From Providencia rettgeri (GTDB lineage Bacteria > Pseudomonadota > Gammaproteobacteria > Enterobacterales > Enterobacteriaceae): a DNA stretch of 64,000 nt. The stretch is taken from contig NZ_CP163512.1 in the NCBI RefSeq assembly GCF_041075285.1, forward strand, positions 806,001-870,000. Reading direction: 5' to 3'. A program made the position numbers and the translations under genes. Shown piece by piece: positions 30,818 to 40,229 of the stretch. The notes below the pieces were generated by a model, which saw only the letters and a list, made by a program, of their open reading frames with translations, did not search any database and was not told the origin of the DNA. The stretch's first letter is position 1, and every line of letters starts with the position of its first letter.

Positions 30818-31322
30818 TGACGTTGATATTGCGATCCGCAAACAGCTATTACGGCAGCTGACCGAAGTCGGTATTGATATCCCCGTGAAAGCCGGTTTTC
30901 AATCCACTAAGCAAGGGCGTGAAGACAATATGGTGATGTTCTTTTCCATCAATGAAAGTGGGCATGGGTGGCAAGGTCGCAATTACAATATCCAAGGTAA
31001 CAATGCCAATCACCAAGAAAACCAATTATCGGAAAAAACGTACCAAGTTCAGGCATTCATTACCCAATTAGGCCCATATACCGCCAATGATATTACCGCC
31101 ATTGCTCGAATGGTTGTCAATTCATTGCCTTTTGTGACCACGCTGAGAAAGCAAGGTATTGGTGTACAACGGGCAACATCTGTTCGCCAGCCTTACTTTG
31201 TGAACGACTATGGTGACTACGAACAAAACCCCTCGTTTGATTTTAATGTGACGTTTAAACGCTCTCTCTTCCCTGATACAGCGGCCATAAGCGCGCTCTA
31301 TCCTGATATCCACCGCATATAA
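30807..31322 (+). CDS. Tail terminator or neck protein, gp12-like
   Basis: The 171-residue product overlaps the previous gene by 11 bases and precedes the sheath gene. It resembles phage neck-terminator proteins (LIC_12616/gp12-like): a polar N-terminus, a QVQAFITQLG strand and FDFNVTFKR near the end. It should cap the tail tube and sheath. Confidence 0.65.
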   Translation: MTDNDVDIAIRKQLLRQLTEVGIDIPVKAGFQSTKQGREDNMVMFFSINESGHGWQGRNYNIQGNNANHQENQLSEKTYQVQAFITQLGPYTANDITAIARMVVNSLPFVTTLRKQGIGVQRATSVRQPYFVNDYGDYEQNPSFDFNVTFKRSLFPDTAAISALYPDIHRI

Positions 31323-31331
31323 GGTTTTATT

Positions 31332-32819
31332 ATGCCAATTAAACAAACTCGATACGTTGATATCGCATCGGCGGTTATTGGCGCGTCTGCTGTTCCGATG
31401 CGTAAATTAACCGGTCGCTTATTTTCCACTAACCCCAAAATTCCCGCAGGTAAAGTTTTAGAGTTTGCCAGTGGTCAAATAGATGATTTGCTGGGTGTTG
31501 ATTCTCCCGAGGCCCACTTTGCACGACAATATTTTAGCTATGTTAGCCCTGCACCGGTGAGTAAGCCGAAGGAATTACAAATTGCGTCTTTTGAGCCCGT
31601 CGGGCGAGCGCCTACGCTATTTGGGACAAAAGCCGCCGCATTAGCAGATTTAAAAATCATTGCGGATGGGACGCTATCAGTCACGATTGGTACCGTCACT
31701 AAAAGCTACAAAGACATTGATTTGTCCGAAGCGAAGTCCTATGCGGATATTGCGTCCACCATTCAAGCAAAACTCAATGCAGAAAGAGAACCGCAATTTT
31801 CCAGTAGCTATTTGACGTTTAATTCACTCGATAGCGCCTTTGAGCTGAGTGGCGGCGTGCAAGAACGCGCATCCATTAGTGTTGAATATTCGGTGCTGGC
31901 GAATGCCATGGGGCTGTCTTCCGGTACAGCATCGGAAGGTAACCCCGCACAAACGCCGCTGGAAGCGTTTATGGTAGCAGAGCAGGTTTCCGATTCATTT
32001 GGTAGTGCGACATTTTTGGATGAACTGACGTTAGAGCAAGCGGTGCCATTGGCGCAGTATGTTTCCGGTGAGAACGTCAAATACCAATTGCATATTAGCG
32101 TGAGCGAAAAGCAGGTTGAAGATTTTAGCGCAGCATTGATGGGAACCGCTTCTGTGGGGTTAAACCTCAAAACGGATACCAACTATTTTATTCAAACCTT
32201 ACCCATGGCCGTTATGGCGGCGACTGATTATGACCGAACCAACGCCACGACAAACTACATGTTTCGTCAGTTAGGTGTGACGTTCCCTGCGCAAGTGACC
32301 ACGGATAAAGCCGCTGACCGATTCGATAAGCTTCGCGTGAACTATTACGGTGAAACCGCGATAGCCGGCTCGCAAATCCGTTTCTATCAACGGGGCTTCT
32401 TGTGCGGTGGTGCGTCTAATCCACTGGATATGAGCGTGCACGCTAATGAACAATGGCTAAAAGCCTATATTGCTCAGCAATGGTTTAACGTGTTGTTGGC
32501 CACACGTGGTGTTCCCGCGAATAAAGACGGTGAAGCGCGTGCGTTGATGGTCATTGCCGGTGCGGTCACCAAAGCGATTAATAACGGCACGATTTTAGCC
32601 GGTAAAACGCTGAGTGACGTGCAAAAGCTTGCTATTGCGGATGCGTCTGGCGATGACCTTGCTTGGTATGACGTACAGGATAAAGGCTATTGGTATAACG
32701 CGCAGATTGTTGAAAACACGGGTGAAAGCGACTTGCCTGAGTATGTTATGAAATACGTGCTGATTTACGGCAAAGGCGATTGGGTTCGCAAAGTCGAAGG
32801 CTCACATAATTTAGTCTAG
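31332..32819 (+). CDS. Tail sheath protein, DUF3383 family
   Basis: The 495-residue protein corresponds to DUF3383 sheath-type proteins, which marks the phage as a contractile-tail myovirus. The C-terminal third, with DLAWYDVQDKGYW and YVLIYGKGDWVRKVEGSHN, is characteristic. The next gene encodes the likely tube protein, as in other sheath-tube pairs. Confidence 0.85.
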   Translation: MPIKQTRYVDIASAVIGASAVPMRKLTGRLFSTNPKIPAGKVLEFASGQIDDLLGVDSPEAHFARQYFSYVSPAPVSKPKELQIASFEPVGRAPTLFGTKAAALADLKIIADGTLSVTIGTVTKSYKDIDLSEAKSYADIASTIQAKLNAEREPQFSSSYLTFNSLDSAFELSGGVQERASISVEYSVLANAMGLSSGTASEGNPAQTPLEAFMVAEQVSDSFGSATFLDELTLEQAVPLAQYVSGENVKYQLHISVSEKQVEDFSAALMGTASVGLNLKTDTNYFIQTLPMAVMAATDYDRTNATTNYMFRQLGVTFPAQVTTDKAADRFDKLRVNYYGETAIAGSQIRFYQRGFLCGGASNPLDMSVHANEQWLKAYIAQQWFNVLLATRGVPANKDGEARALMVIAGAVTKAINNGTILAGKTLSDVQKLAIADASGDDLAWYDVQDKGYWYNAQIVENTGESDLPEYVMKYVLIYGKGDWVRKVEGSHNLV

Positions 32820-32828
32820 GAGTAGAAC

Positions 32829-33281
32829 ATGCATGATGTATCTGCAACCGGCTTGAGTTTTACCATTCAAGCCAGCAAAACCTTTCCCACTGGGATTTTA
32901 ATTACCGCCTTTGCTGACGATGCTGATCCACTGGATTTACCGGCTGTCGATATTGCACAAACGGGCATGGATATTAACGGTAACTTGGTGAGTTGGTCTA
33001 CACCAACACCACAAACCGTCACGATCAACGTATTAGCCGGTAGCGAAGAAGACCAAAATTTGTCTATTTTGCTCGAAGCGAATACCGCGAAAAAAGGGCG
33101 TCGACACGCAGGGGATATCATTACCTTTGTCGCCTCTTACGGTGATGGTTCAACGGTCACGGCGCGTAACGGCAAAATTACCAATGGCAGTCGAGGCAAT
33201 TCTGCCGCCTCGGCAGGGCGTTTGAAATCCAAAGCCTATACCTTTGTGTTTCAAGATTTTGATAGTACACGCGTCCGTTAA
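32829..33281 (+). CDS. Tail tube protein
   Basis: The 150-residue, Thr/Ala/Gly-rich beta protein lies after the sheath gene and is the likely tube subunit. The sequence (FTIQASKTFPTGILITAFADDADPLDLP) resembles the structural proteins in this position in Bcep781-like phages. Function is inferred from order and size. Confidence 0.72.
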   Translation: MHDVSATGLSFTIQASKTFPTGILITAFADDADPLDLPAVDIAQTGMDINGNLVSWSTPTPQTVTINVLAGSEEDQNLSILLEANTAKKGRRHAGDIITFVASYGDGSTVTARNGKITNGSRGNSAASAGRLKSKAYTFVFQDFDSTRVR

Positions 33282-33331
33282 TTCATTTCTTTTGATGGCG
33301 GGGGTTCCCGCCTTTTTTATTGGTGTTTACC

Positions 33332-33790
33332 ATGTTGATTAAACCTAAAGAAGTCGCTATCAAAGACGTTGATGGCGTTGAAAAACTATTCATTATTAGT
33401 CGCCTACCCGCCACAGTCGGGCGTGAAATCTTAGCCAAATACCCGTTATCCAACGCGCCCAAAATTGGTGACTATGAGGTTAGCAAAGACGCTATGCTGA
33501 AAATGATGGCGTATGTGTGCGTCACTATCGATGGTGAAGAAATCCCCCTTAAAACACAAACCTTGATTGATAACCATGTGCCCGATGGCGAATCATTGAT
33601 CCGCTTAGAGTTGGAAATGCTGAAATACAACACCAGTTTTTTCGGCAACGACGGGAGCCAAGGTTTCCTCCACTTCCTGCTCAGCAAGGTAAGCGGTTCA
33701 CTCCCGTCGATTATAAAAACGCTGATGGCTTCTTTGCCGTCATCGTCAGCGAACGCCTCGCCACCTTCACCGAACTCAAAACCTCAATAG
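33332..33790 (+). CDS. Tail assembly chaperone, unshifted product
   Basis: The 152-residue protein lies between tube and tape measure, the tail-chaperone position. Its first 100 residues look like a normal domain. The last 50 (SGSLPSIIKTLMASLPSSSANASPP) look like readout of a second frame, which is explained by the frameshift described in the next entry. ATG 33332 is chosen over a non-ATG start at 33320. Confidence 0.8.
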   Translation: MLIKPKEVAIKDVDGVEKLFIISRLPATVGREILAKYPLSNAPKIGDYEVSKDAMLKMMAYVCVTIDGEEIPLKTQTLIDNHVPDGESLIRLELEMLKYNTSFFGNDGSQGFLHFLLSKVSGSLPSIIKTLMASLPSSSANASPPSPNSKPQ

Positions 33791-33873
33791 ATTTAGAAGA
33801 GGCAATGGACTTGTGGGAAATTGCCATCACTAACCGTTATAACGAAGCCCTTGCGGCTTCAAAGGATCGCTAA
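33332..33873 (+). CDS. Tail assembly chaperone, -1 frameshift fusion product
   Basis: A classical slippery heptamer T-TTT-TTC lies at 33637-33643 in the right phase. Slipping back by one gives an extra 76 residues that look like real protein (GKRFTPVDYKNADGFFAVIV and a helical EAMDLWEIAITNRYNEAL end), finishing at TAA 33871-33873, which overlaps the tape measure start. The total is about 180 residues. This matches the G/GT and E/E' arrangement of lambda and P2, in which the fused form guides tail assembly around the tape measure. Confidence 0.85.
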
Positions 33874-36383
33874 TGTCATTAATGGATACCTTTGTGCAGG
33901 TCTTTGAGTTTGATACAAGGCAAGCGGATGGGGCATTTAAAAAGGTGCAACGTTCGACCGATGACATTATTGACGGCATAAAACAAACCCAACAAGCGGC
34001 TCAGCAAAGTTCACTGGCCATCGGGAATGTCATGACGGAGCTTTGGCAATCGTTGCAGGGGCTGTCGACCGAACATGCCATTTTGTTCACCACCAATGCC
34101 AGCGAGGTTAGTGCTGAGACAAGCCACATCGTGGATAGGCTAGATGCGGTGAGCTCATCATTAAGCGCATTGGATGAGCAACGGCAAAATGCAGACGCTG
34201 CTTGGGTCTTTGCGGGGGATGCGCTAGGGGATTGGGGGCAATCACTGCAATCTGATATCACCCAATTAAAAAATGACCTCGGCTCGTTATCGGTGGGTGA
34301 CCAAAAAACCGCATTAGAACAGGTAAAAGGCTCGGTCAGTGAGTATATTAACGAGCTGCAAAAAATCCCGACTACCACTGCCGATGGTGCCGCAGAAATT
34401 GAACGTGTGATGGCAGACTTACGCCAATCGATGCAAGGCTTATCGGTTGAACATTCGATTGATTTTGTCACTAACGCAAGTGATGTGACTGCCGAAACGG
34501 ATGAGATGAGAACGCAGTTAGGGGCTGTCACCGACTCGATTAGTCATCTTGATAAACAACGGCAGTTATCCGAAACGGGGTGGCAATCCACTCAGGGCGT
34601 TTTGGGCGAACTCGATGCAAATTACCAGGCACTACAGCAAAATGTTATTCAACTTAATCAAGGTGTCACCGACCTCACGTTAGCCGAACACCAAGGTATC
34701 ACCGCGAAGCAACTGTCCAACGCCATTATTCAAGCACTGCAAGGTAATTACAGCGAGTTAATTCGTCTTGTGGACACGATGAAAGTGAAGGGAATTGAAG
34801 CGGCGACCAGTGAAATTAAAGCACAGCAATCCGTGCAAAAAGCCCTTGAGAATACCGAAATCAAATACCAGCAAGCTGGTAATACGGTCATGTCGTTTGC
34901 CAAAAAGGCACTGGGGGCGGTTGGCTTATTGATGGGGGCGACTGCCTTGGTGGGGGAGTCAATTTCACGTTCGGCTGATATTGAAACCCTCGATAAACTG
35001 GGTAAAAAAATCAACGTGGCGACTGCCGATGTGGACGCTTTCGCGAGTTCAATGGCTGAACTGGGCGGTACGCGTGATGCGGCGCAAGCGGATTTATCCG
35101 CCATGGCTAAATCATTTGGCTTTGCGAAAAATACCATGGAGAAAGTGCTTCAGACCGCAGATAAAGTACAGGGGATGAAGTTCGACAAAGCCAAGGCCAC
35201 GCTTGCGGGGTTGGGCGTGACAGATGATAAAACCGTCGAACTGATGATGAAAGGGCGCAAAGAACTCGAGCGCATGATGGGCATTCAAAAAGAATACTCA
35301 GGCATCAACAAAGAGAGTATTGAACAATCCATCAAATTCAACAAAGCCATGCAAGGCTTTAAGCAATCATCAGGCTTACTGAAAAACAGCTTCTTAGAAA
35401 TGGTGATCCCGATTTTAACCAAAGGGTTAGAGTGGATTAACCGCTTTGTGAGCTTTTGCAAAGAAAACAAATCGCTCATTGTAGGGTTCTTTATTGCAAT
35501 AGGTTCGGCTATTGCGGTGTTTTATGTGCCTGCTATGTTATCGGCGGCAGCCGCGACCTTAGCAGCAACATGGCCTATCTTGGCGATCATCGCGGTTATT
35601 GCCTTACTGGCTGCGGCGTTTGCCTTAGTTTATGACGATATCATGAACTTTATTGACGGCAATGATTCGATGATAGGGCGTATTTTGGATGAATACCCCG
35701 AACTTAAAGCTGTCATTATTGCGTTGTGGGATGCGTTTAAAGCCTTCTTTGATTTTGTCATTGCCTTGTCTCAGGTCGTCGCCGATGTGGCAGTGTCCGC
35801 TTTTAACTTTATTGTTGATGGAGGTAAGCAATTTTGGAAATGGCTCAATGAGTTTATTGATGACCTAACGGGGTGGGGCAAACAGTTTGAAGGCGTCTTT
35901 GATACCGTTTCTGATGCTGTTGTGGGTATTTTTAAATGGCTTTGGGCGCAAATCAAACAGTATTTAGGTTGGATTAATGACGGCTTAGACGCGATTAAAA
36001 ATGGCTGGAGCACTGTCAAAGGGTGGTTTGGTTTTGAGGATGCACAAGTGACTCAAACGGTTGAACGCAAAGTCACGACCGACGGCATGATAGAGCACCA
36101 AATTCCCGAACAGCCCAAGTTATCTGAAGAAGATACTGCGTTGTTAGTAAAAGGACTGAGCCAACAAATTAACGGCATGTCGAACAATCCAATCAACTCG
36201 ATGACGAGCCAAGCTATTAGCAATCAATCCAATACTACCAATGAAACTAACTTGTCGATTGGTGAAATCAAAGTGGAAACCCAAGCGACGGATGCGCAAG
36301 GCATGGCGAGTGGTACGAAAGATGCGCTGCAATCCCAGCTACAAGATTTAGCCCATCAAACCAGTTCGGGGGTAAGCAAATGA
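33873..36383 (+). CDS. Tail tape measure protein
   Basis: The 836-residue protein sets tail length. It is mainly helical, with two strongly hydrophobic stretches (about 350-365 and 535-590) and a Trp-rich C-terminal region. Near the N-terminus a segment of about 57 residues is duplicated: MQGL/LQGLS-x-EH...T-NAS-V-AET...LD-QRQ occurs at about 52-107 and again at about 185-240. The start overlaps the frameshifted chaperone stop by one base. Confidence 0.88.
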   Translation: MSLMDTFVQVFEFDTRQADGAFKKVQRSTDDIIDGIKQTQQAAQQSSLAIGNVMTELWQSLQGLSTEHAILFTTNASEVSAETSHIVDRLDAVSSSLSALDEQRQNADAAWVFAGDALGDWGQSLQSDITQLKNDLGSLSVGDQKTALEQVKGSVSEYINELQKIPTTTADGAAEIERVMADLRQSMQGLSVEHSIDFVTNASDVTAETDEMRTQLGAVTDSISHLDKQRQLSETGWQSTQGVLGELDANYQALQQNVIQLNQGVTDLTLAEHQGITAKQLSNAIIQALQGNYSELIRLVDTMKVKGIEAATSEIKAQQSVQKALENTEIKYQQAGNTVMSFAKKALGAVGLLMGATALVGESISRSADIETLDKLGKKINVATADVDAFASSMAELGGTRDAAQADLSAMAKSFGFAKNTMEKVLQTADKVQGMKFDKAKATLAGLGVTDDKTVELMMKGRKELERMMGIQKEYSGINKESIEQSIKFNKAMQGFKQSSGLLKNSFLEMVIPILTKGLEWINRFVSFCKENKSLIVGFFIAIGSAIAVFYVPAMLSAAAATLAATWPILAIIAVIALLAAAFALVYDDIMNFIDGNDSMIGRILDEYPELKAVIIALWDAFKAFFDFVIALSQVVADVAVSAFNFIVDGGKQFWKWLNEFIDDLTGWGKQFEGVFDTVSDAVVGIFKWLWAQIKQYLGWINDGLDAIKNGWSTVKGWFGFEDAQVTQTVERKVTTDGMIEHQIPEQPKLSEEDTALLVKGLSQQINGMSNNPINSMTSQAISNQSNTTNETNLSIGEIKVETQATDAQGMASGTKDALQSQLQDLAHQTSSGVSK

Positions 36384-36907
36384 TCACCGAGGTGAAAATC
36401 TTCAATGTCGATAACTTTTCGACGTTATTTGAAATGGCCAATCCAATTCAAATTAACGTCCGTGACGAACACAAAGCGACACAGTTTACCGTTGAGTCGG
36501 GGGAAACACGCAGTGATCATGTGGTGGTTCAGCCCGTTGAAATTGGCATGGATTTAATTTTAGCCGGCGAAATGAAAAGTGCCTTTGAAACCCTACAGCA
36601 AGCCTACGATAAACATCAGTTAGTGGGTATCCAAACGCGGGTGAAAACCTACCAACCGATGTTGCTGGTGAATCTCTATCACGATGAAATTCCAGAGATG
36701 GCCGATGCGATTAAACTCTCGCTGCGCTTTAGTGAGTGGCGAACGGTTGAGCCAGAATATGGCGACCTGCCGCCCCGTAAGGTGGCAAAAAAAGAGCAAT
36801 CGAGCACGGTGAATCGTGGAAAAGTGCAAACATCCACGGTGCCAGAGAAAAAGAAAAAATCGGCAGCAACCAAAATTGCTGACGGTGAATTTACGTTAGG
36901 GTGGTAA
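36380..36907 (+). CDS. Tail or baseplate protein, LysM/Dit-like position
   Basis: The 175-residue product overlaps the tape measure gene by four bases. Its first 130 residues form a compact beta-rich domain and the last 40 a Lys-rich tail (PEKKKKSAATK). The place after the tape measure suggests a baseplate hub or distal-tail role. I cannot name the family. Confidence 0.65.
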   Translation: MITEVKIFNVDNFSTLFEMANPIQINVRDEHKATQFTVESGETRSDHVVVQPVEIGMDLILAGEMKSAFETLQQAYDKHQLVGIQTRVKTYQPMLLVNLYHDEIPEMADAIKLSLRFSEWRTVEPEYGDLPPRKVAKKEQSSTVNRGKVQTSTVPEKKKKSAATKIADGEFTLGW

Positions 36908-36910
36908 TCC

Positions 36911-37204
36911 ATGCAAGAGATCCCTTTAAATGCCGTACCTAATCAACGTTTGCGCGTGAGCCTTGGCGGTGATGAGTGGGAGCTGACGGTTAAAGTGGCG
37001 CGAACAACAATGTGTTGTGACGTCAAACGCAATGATGTCACTTTGCTCCAAGGGCTCCGCATAATGCCCAATCAACCGTTGATCCCTTACCGCTATTTAT
37101 CGGGTAACGGTAATTTTGCCTTTATCACTGAAAATGATGAATATCCGTGGTGGGTGCAATTTGGTCAATCGCAGTATTTGGTGTGGTGGGGTGAAGATGA
37201 TTGA
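36911..37204 (+). CDS. Baseplate plug-like protein
   Basis: The 97-residue beta-rich protein (LNAVPNQRLRVSLGGDEWELTVK and a Trp-rich end) matches the small plug-type proteins next to hub genes in contractile phages. It overlaps the hub gene start by 8 bases. Confidence 0.68.
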   Translation: MQEIPLNAVPNQRLRVSLGGDEWELTVKVARTTMCCDVKRNDVTLLQGLRIMPNQPLIPYRYLSGNGNFAFITENDEYPWWVQFGQSQYLVWWGEDD

Positions 37205-38012
37205 TTTACGCCGCATACGATTAGGGATTGAAGTTAATGGTCGGCTGCAATGGTATGAAGGACTGCGTATTCGTGCCAACGGCACTAAATATGCCAATCC
37301 CCTGCAAAATGAATGCACGGTCAATATCGATGGGCTCAATGCGACAACACGCAATATGTTGCTGACCGAAACCAGCCCTTATACCCAAGCGAAGAAACCG
37401 CATCGTTTAATTGTCGAAGCCGGTCGTGTTAGCACCGGTATTTTTCGCATTTATGTCGGGGATATTGTTAGCGCAGAAATCGCCTCACCGCCGGATGTAA
37501 CGCTGACCTTAAAAGCAAAAACCAACAATACAAACGCGCGAGATATTGTTTCTTCATCGGGTAGTGCCATAAGTAAAATGAGCGAGCTGGCTAAGAACAT
37601 AGCACAGGATTGCGGGGTTAAATTGGACTTTCAAGCCACCGATAAAAATATTGCCAATTGGTATTTTTGTGGGTCGGCACTAAAACAAGTGGAACGGCTG
37701 CAAGATGCGGGCAATGTGAAAGCGTTTATTGACGATGACATGCTGTATGTGAAAGACCAGGACAAAGCGTTAAGTGGCCGCTTGCGTATTCTTAACCAAA
37801 AATCGGGTATGGTCGGTATTCCTAAAGCCACTGAGAAGGGCGTCGATGTCACTTATTTAATTGATAGTGAGTCGTCATTGGGCGGCATGTTACGCCTTGA
37901 AAGTCAGTTTAATCCTGCCTTAAATGGTGATTATATTATTGAGCAACTTAAGTTCGATATTGCCTCTCACGACGATCCTTTCTTTTACCAAGCGACCTGC
38001 AAACGAGTGTAA
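37197..38012 (+). CDS. Baseplate hub protein
   Basis: The 271-residue protein begins IDLRRIRLGIEVNGRLQWYEGL and contains the hub-type segment LAKNIAQDCGVKLDFQA, as in XkdQ/gpD-like hub proteins. It should carry the spike encoded by the next gene. ATG 37197 is chosen, since it overlaps the previous stop closely. Confidence 0.75.
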   Translation: MIDLRRIRLGIEVNGRLQWYEGLRIRANGTKYANPLQNECTVNIDGLNATTRNMLLTETSPYTQAKKPHRLIVEAGRVSTGIFRIYVGDIVSAEIASPPDVTLTLKAKTNNTNARDIVSSSGSAISKMSELAKNIAQDCGVKLDFQATDKNIANWYFCGSALKQVERLQDAGNVKAFIDDDMLYVKDQDKALSGRLRILNQKSGMVGIPKATEKGVDVTYLIDSESSLGGMLRLESQFNPALNGDYIIEQLKFDIASHDDPFFYQATCKRV

Positions 38013-38015
38013 ACC

Positions 38016-38708
38016 ATGAACCAACCCAATAATGATATTGCTAGCGAAGGCAGCTTGGCAGGGCAGTTTATGGCTGCGTTTCGTAGCCTATTGATGAATA
38101 TTGACGACATGCTCCCCGCGACAGTAGTGAGCTATGACGACCAAACTAACCGCGCGGTTATTAAGCCACTCGTCATGATGGTGTCGACACTAGGGCAAAA
38201 AGTAGGACGAGCAGCGGTTCCGAATATCCCCGTTTTTCGTTTTGGTGGCGGTGGCTTTTTTATCCGTATGCCGATCAAGGCGGGTGATTTCGGTTGGTTA
38301 AAAGCCAATGACCGCGACATCAGTTTAATCTTTCAACGGGGTGGTTTGGAGGATGAACCCAATACAGCACGTTTGCATACCTTTAGCGATGCCATGTTCT
38401 TTCCCGATACGCTTAAAGGTTGGTTAATTGATGGCAAAAATGCGGACGCGCTAGTCATTCAGTCAATGGATGGCTCCGTGTGTCTGTCACTGCATGAGGG
38501 TAAAGCGGTTTTAGATTCGCCCGTTCTTGAAGTCAATGTGCCCGAAACCACCTTTAACGGCAATGTCACGGTGAATGGTAATCAGGCTGTAAACGGTAAC
38601 AGCGACTCAAACGGCGGTACGATGAAACACAACGGTAAAGATATCGGCTCAACACATAAACACAGTGGCATTCAAAGTGGTAATAGCAATTCAGGAGTCC
38701 CCGTATGA
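38016..38708 (+). CDS. Baseplate spike protein, Gp138/gpV-like
   Basis: The 230-residue protein has an N-terminal OB-fold-like domain (about 20-125) and a C-terminal repetitive beta-helix tail (NVTVNGNQAVNGNS). It ends with THKHSG; a H-x-H motif at the tip of P2 gpV and phi92 gp138 binds an iron ion. It is the membrane-piercing tip of the contractile tail. Confidence 0.85.
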   Translation: MNQPNNDIASEGSLAGQFMAAFRSLLMNIDDMLPATVVSYDDQTNRAVIKPLVMMVSTLGQKVGRAAVPNIPVFRFGGGGFFIRMPIKAGDFGWLKANDRDISLIFQRGGLEDEPNTARLHTFSDAMFFPDTLKGWLIDGKNADALVIQSMDGSVCLSLHEGKAVLDSPVLEVNVPETTFNGNVTVNGNQAVNGNSDSNGGTMKHNGKDIGSTHKHSGIQSGNSNSGVPV

Positions 38709-39049
38709 AAACATTTAATGTCAACAGCAATAACGACATCCATCTTGGCAATAACGGAAACTTGTCGATTGTGAGTGGTGAACGGGCATCTAAAAACCGT
38801 TGTGAGCATTACGTCAAAGCACTCCGTGGTGAAATGCTGCATAAGCTCGATATGGGGATTCCTTACTGGAAAACCACCTTTGGGCGACAGGCGGACATTC
38901 CGTTATTTGAAGCGGCGTTTCGTGACCGGCTGCGTGAGCTGGATGATGTGATATCAGTGGTGTCATTTTCGGCATTTATCGCGGATAACTCGCTGAACTA
39001 TACCGCGGTGATCCAAACCATTTATGGGGAGATAACGCTTAATGGCTGA
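38705..39049 (+). CDS. Baseplate wedge protein, gp25-like
   Basis: The 114-residue protein has the gp25/gpW-like pattern with a conserved NRCEHYVKALRGEMLHKLDMGIPY segment. It overlaps the spike gene by four bases and the J-like gene by eight. Confidence 0.75.
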   Translation: MKTFNVNSNNDIHLGNNGNLSIVSGERASKNRCEHYVKALRGEMLHKLDMGIPYWKTTFGRQADIPLFEAAFRDRLRELDDVISVVSFSAFIADNSLNYTAVIQTIYGEITLNG

Positions 39050-40229
39050 TTATCAATATATTACGTCACAGGGTGTAATTGTGCCGGATACCAGTACCTT
39101 ACGTGATGACGTTGAAAACGAATTTAAAAGTGTCTTTGGCCAGCAACTGGATGTTAACCCCGAAACCCCACAAGGCGCATTGATCACCATGGAGATCGAA
39201 AATCGGGACGCCGTTGTGCGCAATAATGCAGAGTTGGCCAATCAAATTAACCCCGATTTAGCCGGTGGCATTTTCCTTGATGCAATATGGGCCTTAATGG
39301 GCGGGCAGCGTTTTGATGCGACTCACTCCTTTTTATCACAGGTGAAATTCACGGGTATTGCCGAGACTATCATCCCTAAGGGGTCACAAGCGGCCACGCT
39401 GAATGGTGACTTATTCGAAACCACCAAAACCTTAATTATCGGTAAAGGTGGCTCAGTAACAGGGGATATGCGTGCCATTGAAACGGGAGCGATTGAGTGC
39501 GGTGTGGGTCAACTCAATAAAGTGGCCAGTTCGGTATTAGGTTGGGAAACCGTTCATAACCCCAGCAATGCGGTGTTGGGGCGAGATGCTGAATCAGACT
39601 TACAATCAAGGCGACGACGTAAGCAGACGTTAGCCAAAAACACCGTCAGTGTGGGGGAGGCGATTACCTCTGCATTGTATGAATTGGAAGGGGTACGTTC
39701 GTTGTCGTATCGAGAAAATTACACAGACCAACCGATGATGTTTGATGGGATCACGTTAGTTCCCCATAGCATTTATGTGTGTGTTGAAGGGGGCGATAAA
39801 GAGGCTATAGCACGTTCGTTACTACGTACTAAAACCCTTGGCGCCGACTTTAACGGTAGTGAAGAGGTTGAGGTATTGGAAACTATCAGCGGCCAAATTT
39901 ATCCCGTTAAATTCGATAGGGCGAAAGAAATTGTGTTGTTCTGCCGAGTAGCGGTGAAAAAAGCCACCGTCGATGCACAAACCATTATTCCCGCCGCGGT
40001 TGAGTCATGGGCTAATGGGGATATCGATGGTGAGGGCGGTTTAGTGGTGGGGCGTGATGTATCACCTTTCGAAATATCAGCCGGTATCAATGCTGTTGAG
40101 CCTCGTTTATTTATTACACGTGTCGAGCTTTCAACCGATGGCAAAGCCTGGTCATCAAATAACTATGAAATCAAAATGAATGAGGTGGCAAGGCTCAAAC
40201 GCAGTGCGGTACAGGTGGTGCTGGTATGA
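39042..40229 (+). CDS. Baseplate J-like protein
   Basis: The 395-residue protein fits the baseplate J family: QLDVNPETPQGALITMEIENRDAVVRN near the N-terminus and ARSLLRTKTLGADFNGSEEVEV in the middle. It forms the outer baseplate wedge linked to tail fibres. Confidence 0.88.
   Translation: MADYQYITSQGVIVPDTSTLRDDVENEFKSVFGQQLDVNPETPQGALITMEIENRDAVVRNNAELANQINPDLAGGIFLDAIWALMGGQRFDATHSFLSQVKFTGIAETIIPKGSQAATLNGDLFETTKTLIIGKGGSVTGDMRAIETGAIECGVGQLNKVASSVLGWETVHNPSNAVLGRDAESDLQSRRRRKQTLAKNTVSVGEAITSALYELEGVRSLSYRENYTDQPMMFDGITLVPHSIYVCVEGGDKEAIARSLLRTKTLGADFNGSEEVEVLETISGQIYPVKFDRAKEIVLFCRVAVKKATVDAQTIIPAAVESWANGDIDGEGGLVVGRDVSPFEISAGINAVEPRLFITRVELSTDGKAWSSNNYEIKMNEVARLKRSAVQVVLV

Noticed and set aside
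33320-33790. The poor-looking C-terminus of this protein was considered as a frameshift mutation or pseudogene.
   Set aside because: The slippery heptamer and the coherent -1 frame ending at the next start codon indicate programmed frameshifting.
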